Positions 1 to 5,829 of a stretch of DNA of 6,237 bases are shown here, piece after piece. How positions within the stretch are numbered: the stretch's first letter is position 1; each line of letters starts with the position of its first letter. The DNA is taken from NCBI GenBank assembly GCA_945875045.1, contig CAMCIX010000104.1, positions 1 to 6,237 on the forward strand, given 5' to 3'. The DNA is from an uncultured Clostridia bacterium (GTDB lineage: Bacteria > Bacillota > Clostridia > Oscillospirales > Acutalibacteraceae). The notes below the pieces were generated by a model, which saw only the letters and a program-made list of their open reading frames with translations, ran no database searches and had not been told where the DNA came from. Made by a program: the position numbers and the translations under genes.

Positions 1-53
1 TCGTTAAATATTCAAGAGTGAAAAAATTCCGCTTTAACATTTTTTTAAATATA

Positions 54-82
54 TTGCAATTTTAAACGATGTGTGTTATAAT
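54..82 (+). promoter_or_regulatory. SigA-type promoter of the regulator/giant-protein operon
   Basis: The -35 box is TTGCAA at 54-59 (4 of 6 matches to TTGACA). It is separated by exactly 17 bases from a perfect TATAAT -10 box at 77-82. The -10 box is preceded by TG at 74-75, giving an extended -10 element. Transcription would start near 88-91, leaving a leader of about 30 bases before the TTG start at 119. An 8-base palindrome, ATTGCAAT at 53-60, covers the -35 box and could be part of an operator, but it is short and this is only a guess. No other convincing promoter was seen on the plus strand before the giant gene. Confidence 0.8.
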
Positions 83-106
83 TTATTAGTATCAAACGTT
101 AGAAAC

Positions 107-114
107 GGAGGTGA
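107..114 (+). promoter_or_regulatory. Ribosome-binding site that decides the regulator start
   Basis: GGAGGTGA at 107-114 is a near-perfect Shine-Dalgarno sequence. Seven bases lie between GGAGG and the in-frame TTG at 119-121. The longer reading frame begins at a GTG at 71, but that codon lies upstream of the -10 box and of the expected transcription start, and has no ribosome-binding site. TTG at 119 is therefore preferred. Confidence 0.85.
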
Positions 115-118
115 CAGA

Positions 119-715
119 TTGCCCAACTACACAAAGGAACAATGGCAAGCTAAAAAAGAAGGTCTTATGGAGAAATGCTATGACTGTTTTGCGGAATACG
201 GACTTCACGGAACAGGTATAAGAGCATTGGGAAAGCATTGCGGCTGTACCCCTAATATGCTGTATACATATTTCAAGGATTTAGACGATCTTATCGTCGA
301 GTCCACCGAATACTGTATGAGCAAGGTGGAGGACGATTTTATGGCAAAAGCCCCTGCGGATGTAGAGGATTTGTGGCGGTTTATCGACGAGATACCCTAC
401 TGGACGGCGGAAAAGCACGGAAAGAAATATAGGCTTATGTACCAGGTCTACACCCACCCGAAATACAGAGAATACGGAAAGAAATTCTTTGCGGGCGTTG
501 ATAAGCGTTACACCGAATACGCAAAAAGCCTGGAGCCGAAGCTTGGTATTCCCTATCAAAAGCTTACTCCCTTAATTTTCATTCTTATAAGGGCTTGCGT
601 GCATTATGCGCTGTTTGAGGATGAGTTCTATCTGAAATCACAGATAGAAGTACTAAAAGAAACTCTGGAGCTATTTATTATTAAATATAACCCAACAATA
701 TCTAAGGAGGAATAA
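119..715 (+). CDS. TetR/AcrR-family transcriptional regulator
   Basis: This encodes a DNA-binding repressor-type protein of 198 residues from the TTG start, a normal length for the family. Residues about 12-60 form the TetR_N three-helix domain: a helix containing CYDCFAEYG, then HGTGIRALGKHCGC and TPNMLYTYFKDLDDLI as the helix-turn-helix and the family's typical Y-x-YF-K-x-x-x-x-L signature. Residues from about 65 to the end are the helical ligand-binding and dimerisation part, rich in aromatic and charged residues (for example YRLMYQVYTHPKYREYG). This part is not conserved enough to name the ligand. The gene is the first of a two-gene operon: its last codons contain the ribosome-binding site of the next gene and only 3 bases separate them. 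TetR proteins often repress their own operon, so control of the downstream surface protein is a reasonable inference. The effector is unknown. The family call is firm; the regulon is not shown by the sequence. Confidence 0.9.
   Translation: MPNYTKEQWQAKKEGLMEKCYDCFAEYGLHGTGIRALGKHCGCTPNMLYTYFKDLDDLIVESTEYCMSKVEDDFMAKAPADVEDLWRFIDEIPYWTAEKHGKKYRLMYQVYTHPKYREYGKKFFAGVDKRYTEYAKSLEPKLGIPYQKLTPLIFILIRACVHYALFEDEFYLKSQIEVLKETLELFIIKYNPTISKEE
704..710 (+). promoter_or_regulatory. Ribosome-binding site of the giant gene, inside the regulator's 3' end
   Basis: AAGGAGG lies 8 bases before the ATG at 719 and within the last codons (Lys-Glu) of the regulator, whose stop is at 713-715. This arrangement suggests translational coupling and confirms the ATG at 719 as the start of the second gene. 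Confidence 0.85.
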
Positions 716-718
716 CAG

Positions 719-802
719 ATGAAAAAACGAGTTTTAAGCATTATCCTTACTCTTTGTATGCTGTTAGCATTAGTGCCGATAATGCCGGTAACGGTCGCGG
801 CG
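719..802 (+). other. Sec signal peptide of the giant protein
   Basis: Residues 1-28 have the three-part form of a Sec signal: basic MKKR, the hydrophobic stretch VLSIILTLCMLLALVPIM, and a polar end. V26-A27-A28 fits a signal peptidase I site, so the mature protein would begin at E29. The Cys at position 13 is not in a lipobox, because the preceding residue is Leu, so this is not a lipoprotein signal. Confidence 0.9.
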
Positions 803-3800
803 GAGAGCACGAGATATACTGTGCTTGCCGGTTCGGGCGGAAACAGCGGTGAAGAACACGGGAAGCTCGTGGACGGGGATATCAAGACAAAATGGTGTAT
901 GAACAGTTTCCAATCTGCCTACATCGTTTTTAAAACTCCCAATGGGGTAAATGTAAGCGGATATTCCATTACCACCGGCAACGATAATGCCAAATACAAA
1001 GGTAGAAATCCCAAAAGCTGGATTCTGTACGGGTGCAACGATTATACAGGCACCGATACAGATACATGGGTAGAAATCCACAGCGTCACAAACGACACAG
1101 TTTTAGAGGATAAAAACTATACAAAATACAGTTATGCGTTTGATAAAAACACCACGGCATATACCTACTTTAAATTGAAAATTACCGCGATTCAGAGCGG
1201 AGACGTAATGCAAATGAGCGAATTTGAGCTTACATACTGCGACCACTCCTGGACGTCGAGCATTACGGAACCGACCTGCACAGAAAGAGGGTACAGGACG
1301 TCAACCTGTGCAATTTGCGGTGGAGTAAAAGTTTCAGACTATACCGAACCGTTAGGTCATGATTACGATGAAAACAGCATATGCACACGTTGCTTATGTA
1401 CAACCCCATTCGATATCAGCCAAGGTAACGTCAGAATTCTTGATGATGAAACCAACCCGGGCAAAATCAAGGTACTCTATGGCAGCGGAGAACCTTTATT
1501 GAATATTGCCCCCGAAACGGTAATCACCGTAACCGGAAACACCACGCAATATGAGCTTAAGGTTGAAACAGCAAAGCCGGTGACGGTCAAGGCAAGTAAT
1601 CTCAGCATTAATATGCCCTCTAATAAGTATTCATATGCCATGTTGCTTCATGGCGAAAATGGTATCGCCGACGTTACGCTGATTCTTGAGGGCACAAACA
1701 CCCTCAAGGGAGGTAAAGAGAAGGCAGGTATCACAGCAGGAGAAGGCAAGAAGCTGACAATTGAGGGCACCGGTTCGCTTACGGCAACAGGCGGTTACAA
1801 AGGCGCCGGTATCGGCGGTGAATGTAATAGCTCCTGCGGTATAATAATCATCAACAGCGGAACGGTCACTGCTAACGGCACGAACGGCGGTGCCGGTATC
1901 GGCGGCGGCGGTATATATAATCAATCAAAAGGTGGCGGCGGCGGCACCGTAATTATCACCGGCGGCACGGTTACTGCTAAGGGAGTTGACGGCGGCGCTG
2001 ACATTGGCGGCGGAGTAAACAATAACACCGGCACCGTAATTATCACCGGCGGCAGCGTTACAGCCGGCAACGCAACCGGCAACGCAGGCATTAAGCCCAC
2101 CGCTAATGGCACACTGGAGGCTTACGGAGAATTTACAATTCCCACCAATTTGACGATTCCGGCGGGCAAGACCCTTATCGTCCCCGAAGGCGTTACCATT
2201 ACCGTACCCGAGGGCGTGGCTTTGACTAACAACGGAGTAATTTACATCGACGGCTCATTCAACGGTACGGCAGATAATCTCTATTATCCTCTGACCGCTG
2301 TAAATTCAACAGCGAGCGGAGATACCTCCGAATATAACGGTAAAACCTACGCAAAGAAAGGAAGCGAGATTACCTTAAGCTCTACTGCTCCGGAAGGTCA
2401 AGATGTTGTAGGATGGGATGCTTCTTCCTCCGGTGTAACTGTTGTAAACAACAAATTCACAATGCCCGCCGAGGCTTTGACGGTCACCCCGCAGTTTGGA
2501 TATGTTGCTAAATATACCGTGAAATTCGACACCGCAGGCGGCAATCCTATCGATGACAAAACCGTAAGTTGGATAGATACGGTACTTGACGGTATTGCAA
2601 ATCCGACTAAACCGGGCTATTCCTTTGTAGGTTGGAAATGCGGAGATAAGCTTGTAACGGCAACAACCGCTTACAGCGAGCTTGCCTCCGCTTACGATAT
2701 TATGGAGATTACGCTTGTCGCACGCTGGACGGATAACAGCCTTTTCGTTACCAAAGAAAACCTGATGAGTGTATTTACACCGAATAGTGAGGGAGTACCG
2801 GAAAGTATAGGAAAGCTCGTCTTCGGTAAGAATAGCAACAAGGCGGCACAGGAATGGTACATTTTAGGAAAGGACAACGGTGTAACAGGAGATAATACAA
2901 TTATATTTGCCGCAAGTCCTATAGCGACAAATCAGAAATTCGCTTTGAGCAAAGACATTTTATCCGATCCGAGCTTATGGTCTGACTGTAACTATGGCAA
3001 TGGCGAAAATACAATTGGAGTAGCATATTCAAGCCACTACGGAGCGAGCGAGCTTCGCAAGGCGCTAAAGGCTATGGCTGTTGATTCAAGCTATTTTACT
3101 TCGGCAGAGCAGAGCTTGATGAACCTAACTGAGGTAACAACATTGGATACATATTACGGACCCGGCGTTACTGTAGAATATAAGACAGAAGATAAGCTTT
3201 ATGCTTTACAGGGCAATTTGAGAAATGATAAAATACTGTGGGCGGGAAACGATGACGGTACGGCGCTTGCAATGGAAAGCTATTGGAACATCGGAGACAG
3301 CTTCTGGCTACGCACAGCAAGTGATTCATACGCGATTAGCGCATATCCGGGCGATTATGTCGACTTTGCAACGGTTGCCAATAAATACGCCGTTCAGCCC
3401 GCCGCCAATCTTAATTTGACAAACGTACTCTTTGCCTCTGCCGCGACGGCGGCATATGGCGCGGTATCGGCGGGTGCTGTTCCAACGGGCACGGCGATGA
3501 CCCTAAGACTGGACGGGTCGGACAAAGAAATCGGAACGGTGATATATGATACAGTCGACGGACTGATTTTCGCAAAAAAATCGGCTAATGCAGAGGGAAC
3601 CGTTTCCCTTGTGATACAGAGCAACAACGGAACCGATAACTTCTATTACAGCCTGCCTGTAGACGGAACAACAGCTGTTTCTACTGAACAGATTAAGACT
3701 GCCTGCAATATATCCGATTTTTCACTTGCCGACTGTGAAATCTGGCTTGAAACCACAATAGATAACGTATCCTATGCCAAGACGGCAGAAGCAAAGGACA

Positions 3801-5587
3801 TAGAGATAATAAGCTCGGTTGAAATCACAGGCGTGAAACCGGTTGCGGGCGAAGAATTGAAAACAACAGCAGTCTGCACTACACCGGGCATTGCAACTAC
3901 TGCTCCTGCAATTACCTACAGGGTTGACGGTGAGCCGGTAACGGGAACTGCAAACTGGAACACGACATATAAAGCCGAGGTTACGCTTGAAGTAATCGCT
4001 ACAGGCGATACCTTCTATGCGTTTGGAAATACCGTATCGGTAACCGTAGACGGTGAAGAATTAACCTCTCCCGTTGCTCCGAACTCGGACGGAAGCTTGA
4101 CGGTAACCAAGGAATTTACCACAGGAAACAGAAAGCTTGTCTCTGTAACCGCACCCGATGCTCCGACAACCTTTGAAAACTATTACGGCTTTGAGGGGTA
4201 TAGCGAAGTTCTGACAAACGGCGGTAATAATGAGCTTGGCAAACAGGCAACGGTTAAATTTAACGGTACGTCGGAACCGACCTCGGCAAATATGAATGTA
4301 ATATGGACGGTTGAAAGTGGTAACGCAGTTTACAACAAAACGCCCGGTGCAACGAACACCTTTAGGTGGACGATTCCTGCGGACGAATTTGCGGATTACG
4401 ACGCTACGGGTTGTGCGGAATATGACGCCGCTACGGGTACAATTACCGGCACGGTTGAGATTACGAACAAGGCGGCAACCCCTGTCACTATCACAGGAAG
4501 AAACGAAACTATATATTATACCGGTAAGGAAATTGATGTATCTAAGTATTTTGAAATTGACAAAAATGCGGGAGCCGCAACATATACAATTATCGGTGGA
4601 AACGGCGTCGGAACACTTGACGGTACAAAGCTTACCGTTAATGAGTTAGGAATTTTTGCGATTAGGGTAGAAACTGCCGCTAACGGAATTTATTCGGCCT
4701 GGGGAGGAAATGCCGTTCTTACCGTAAAATACAACCTAAACCTTGAGTATGACTTCACCGGCGACGGTGCGGCTGATATTTTAGATTTGGTAAGGCTTAA
4801 AAAGATTATAGCAGATCCAGAAGATCCAAAATTAATCGGCGATGCTGATCCCGATCTTGACGGCAGCGGAAAACCCGACGCGGCGGACTTAACGATATTA
4901 AAAAAATTCTTATTAGGTAATATCACCGTAAGGTCTGCTATACAGCTTCGTGCGGCAGTGGAAAGGCTTGTCGCCGATCCTGCAGGCGGCAGAATTACGC
5001 TTGCCAACGATATCGAACTCGGTGCCGAGGGTCTTGAGTTTTATAACAGTACGTCCGAAACGCCGAGCGGCGAAATTACTCTTGACCTTAACACGCATAT
5101 GCTCAGCGGAACGAACACCTTAACATCCGCGGGATATGCCTTGATCTTTAGTGTAGATCAAACAGCTCTCAACATTGAAAACGGCGCACTTGAGCTTAAG
5201 AATACCAAGACTACCAATCCTAATAAAGGCGCGATATTCAGTGTGAACGGTATTTTGAGATTGAAAAATTGCACGGTTAATTCCGTCTATTCTGTGGCGG
5301 TTGTTGCTCAGTCATCCTCGGTAGAGCTTGAAAACTGTAACTTAAACGGCGGCTCTGATCTTTCGAGTAATCGTAATATAATTACCGTACTCGCCCAAGG
5401 CGCGACGATTACTGCGAATAATGTCACCGTGGAAAACTATTTCGGAGTAGATAATGACACCCCTTGGAGCCTTACCTTGAAGGCAGGCGGCACATACAGC
5501 TTTGACGGAAGAACGGTTCCTGCAACAGAAGATACGACCTATTCCGCCGACACTGTAACGCTTCCGCGGTGGATAACACTATATTAA
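719..5587 (+). CDS. Giant secreted multidomain surface protein with internal type I dockerin
   Basis: This is a 1622-residue exported protein, probably binding or adhesive; no catalytic domain was recognised. Residues 1-28 are a signal peptide (MKKR, hydrophobic core, cleavage expected after V-A-A28). Residues about 30-173 resemble an F5/8 type C (discoidin) carbohydrate-binding module: KLVDGDIKTKWC early, YFKLKITAIQSGD and MSEFEL at the end. Residues 174-227 are Cys-rich (C187, C197xxC200, C222xxC225, plus H176 and H214). Residues about 330-460 are Gly-rich, with GAGIGG-type repeats, probably a beta-helix. Residues about 521-598 and 599-673 are InlB/Flg_new-like repeats (FDTAGG, GYSFVGW, ARW). 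Residues about 675-909 are DUF6273-like (ELRKAL, FWLRTAS, AVQPAANLNLTNVLF), and about 910-1027 hold the module that often follows it (MTLRLDGS, IWLETT). Residues about 1028-1340 are Ig-like. Residues 1345-1401 are a dockerin. Residues about 1402-1622 form a second beta-helix-like domain (RITLANDIEL, ITLDLNTHMLSG). No sortase or SLH anchor was seen, so the dockerin may tether it to a cohesin. Domain names come from recalled motifs, without profile searches. The extreme C terminus may be frameshifted. Confidence 0.9.
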   Translation: MKKRVLSIILTLCMLLALVPIMPVTVAAESTRYTVLAGSGGNSGEEHGKLVDGDIKTKWCMNSFQSAYIVFKTPNGVNVSGYSITTGNDNAKYKGRNPKSWILYGCNDYTGTDTDTWVEIHSVTNDTVLEDKNYTKYSYAFDKNTTAYTYFKLKITAIQSGDVMQMSEFELTYCDHSWTSSITEPTCTERGYRTSTCAICGGVKVSDYTEPLGHDYDENSICTRCLCTTPFDISQGNVRILDDETNPGKIKVLYGSGEPLLNIAPETVITVTGNTTQYELKVETAKPVTVKASNLSINMPSNKYSYAMLLHGENGIADVTLILEGTNTLKGGKEKAGITAGEGKKLTIEGTGSLTATGGYKGAGIGGECNSSCGIIIINSGTVTANGTNGGAGIGGGGIYNQSKGGGGGTVIITGGTVTAKGVDGGADIGGGVNNNTGTVIITGGSVTAGNATGNAGIKPTANGTLEAYGEFTIPTNLTIPAGKTLIVPEGVTITVPEGVALTNNGVIYIDGSFNGTADNLYYPLTAVNSTASGDTSEYNGKTYAKKGSEITLSSTAPEGQDVVGWDASSSGVTVVNNKFTMPAEALTVTPQFGYVAKYTVKFDTAGGNPIDDKTVSWIDTVLDGIANPTKPGYSFVGWKCGDKLVTATTAYSELASAYDIMEITLVARWTDNSLFVTKENLMSVFTPNSEGVPESIGKLVFGKNSNKAAQEWYILGKDNGVTGDNTIIFAASPIATNQKFALSKDILSDPSLWSDCNYGNGENTIGVAYSSHYGASELRKALKAMAVDSSYFTSAEQSLMNLTEVTTLDTYYGPGVTVEYKTEDKLYALQGNLRNDKILWAGNDDGTALAMESYWNIGDSFWLRTASDSYAISAYPGDYVDFATVANKYAVQPAANLNLTNVLFASAATAAYGAVSAGAVPTGTAMTLRLDGSDKEIGTVIYDTVDGLIFAKKSANAEGTVSLVIQSNNGTDNFYYSLPVDGTTAVSTEQIKTACNISDFSLADCEIWLETTIDNVSYAKTAEAKDIEIISSVEITGVKPVAGEELKTTAVCTTPGIATTAPAITYRVDGEPVTGTANWNTTYKAEVTLEVIATGDTFYAFGNTVSVTVDGEELTSPVAPNSDGSLTVTKEFTTGNRKLVSVTAPDAPTTFENYYGFEGYSEVLTNGGNNELGKQATVKFNGTSEPTSANMNVIWTVESGNAVYNKTPGATNTFRWTIPADEFADYDATGCAEYDAATGTITGTVEITNKAATPVTITGRNETIYYTGKEIDVSKYFEIDKNAGAATYTIIGGNGVGTLDGTKLTVNELGIFAIRVETAANGIYSAWGGNAVLTVKYNLNLEYDFTGDGAADILDLVRLKKIIADPEDPKLIGDADPDLDGSGKPDAADLTILKKFLLGNITVRSAIQLRAAVERLVADPAGGRITLANDIELGAEGLEFYNSTSETPSGEITLDLNTHMLSGTNTLTSAGYALIFSVDQTALNIENGALELKNTKTTNPNKGAIFSVNGILRLKNCTVNSVYSVAVVAQSSSVELENCNLNGGSDLSSNRNIITVLAQGATITANNVTVENYFGVDNDTPWSLTLKAGGTYSFDGRTVPATEDTTYSADTVTLPRWITLY
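1838..2098 (+). repeat. Three Gly-rich coding repeats with a 25-base exact DNA repeat
   Basis: Three related units begin at residues 374, 409 and 438. Each follows the pattern G-(T/I)-(V/I)-I-I-(T/N)-(G/S)-G-(T/S)-V-T-A, and the first two are then followed by GGAGIGGGG or GGADIGGG; the third decays to GNAGIKP. A GAGIGG at residues 362-367 just upstream is an earlier copy of the same turn. At DNA level, 1943-1967 and 2030-2054 are identical over 25 bases and 87 bases (29 codons) apart, so copy number could change in frame by slippage or recombination. Periodic beta-strand and Gly-turn patterns of this type usually form right-handed beta-helices in surface proteins. Confidence 0.8.
4751..4921 (+). 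other. Type I dockerin domain coding segment
   Basis: Residues 1345-1401 hold two calcium-binding loops, each followed by a helix. In loop 1 the ligand positions 1, 3, 5, 9 and 12 are D1345, T1347, D1349, D1353 and D1356, followed by LVRLKKII. In loop 2 they are D1379, D1381, S1383, D1387 and D1390, followed by LTILKKFLLG. Both helices carry the paired Lys typical of dockerins (K1361/K1362 and K1395/K1396). The cohesin-facing positions 10 and 11 differ between loops: Ile-Leu in the first, Ala-Ala in the second. The domain is internal, with about 221 residues after it. Dockerins bind cohesins on scaffold or surface proteins; no cohesin is encoded in this window. Confidence 0.88.
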
Positions 5588-5692
5588 TTGACCGTATCCT
5601 CGGCGAGCCGATAACACAGGCATAACAAAACGCAAATGATAAGATAATTATTGCGCTTATAAAACCGCGCACAACATCAAAAAGGATAATCA

Positions 5693-5717
5693 AAACCACC
5701 GGTTCAACCGGTGGTTT
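5693..5717. repeat. Perfect 12-bp palindrome at the IS right end
   Basis: The arms AAACCACCGGTT (5693-5704) and AACCGGTGGTTT (5706-5717) are exact reverse complements around a single C. As a folded hairpin this gives a stem of about 10 bp with a 5-base loop. Such subterminal hairpins are what IS200/IS605 TnpA binds for strand cleavage. Confidence 0.85.
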
Positions 5718-5721
5718 GCTC

Positions 5722-5765
5722 CACCCCTATAAGGGGTGATTACTGGCTTGACCCCTAAAAGGGGT
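5722..5765. repeat. Pair of near-identical small hairpins in the IS end
   Basis: CACCCC/GGGGTG pair around TATAA at 5722-5738, and ACCCC/GGGGT pair around TAAAA at 5751-5765. The two share the core CCCCTA-W-AAGGGG and start 29 bases apart. They lie between the end palindrome and the terminator and could fold in single-stranded IS DNA or in a plus-strand transcript. Their function is not known to me. Confidence 0.6.
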
Positions 5766-5796
5766 TTCGAAAGTTTAGCACAGCATTACATTCTCC

Positions 5797-5827
5797 GGCA
5801 GCCGCTCACGTGCGGCTGTCTTTTTTT
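5797..5827 (+). terminator. Rho-independent terminator inside the IS, plus strand
   Basis: A GC-rich stem (GGCAGCCGC at 5797-5805 with GCGGCTGTC at 5812-5820, one G-U pair, 6-base loop) is followed directly by seven T at 5821-5827. The T run is on the plus-strand side only; the minus strand has no T run after the stem. It would therefore stop transcription coming from the giant gene before it runs antisense through tnpA, whose stop codon is only 3 bases away. It is the first clear terminator after the operon. Confidence 0.8.
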
Positions 5828-5829
5828 GC

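Noticed and set aside
719..802. Lipoprotein signal at Cys13 of the giant protein
   Set aside because: The residue before Cys is Leu and the Cys lies in the middle of the hydrophobic core; a signal peptidase I site V-A-A follows at residues 26-28.
1838..2098. CRISPR-like repeat spacing
   Set aside because: Repeats are coding, only two are exact, the frame stays open, and the protein pattern explains them.
2741..3454. Diversity-generating retroelement variable region in the DUF6273-like, lectin-like domain
   Set aside because: No template repeat, reverse transcriptase or adenine-biased variable repeat is visible in the window.
281..5098. Several minus-strand and out-of-frame open frames of 60-112 codons inside the regulator and giant gene
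   Set aside because: They are fully contained in well-supported genes, have low-complexity or unnatural compositions and no start signals.
5595..5613. Imperfect hairpin TATC...GATA after the giant gene as its terminator
   Set aside because: The stem has a 3-base bulge and a 2-base loop, and no T run follows on either strand.
5472..5699. Minus-strand frame of 75 codons with a hydrophobic stretch (FISAIIILSFAFCYACVIG)
   Set aside because: It begins in the IS palindrome, has no ribosome-binding site that I see, and more than half overlaps the giant gene in antisense. AT-rich intergenic DNA read backward often looks hydrophobic.
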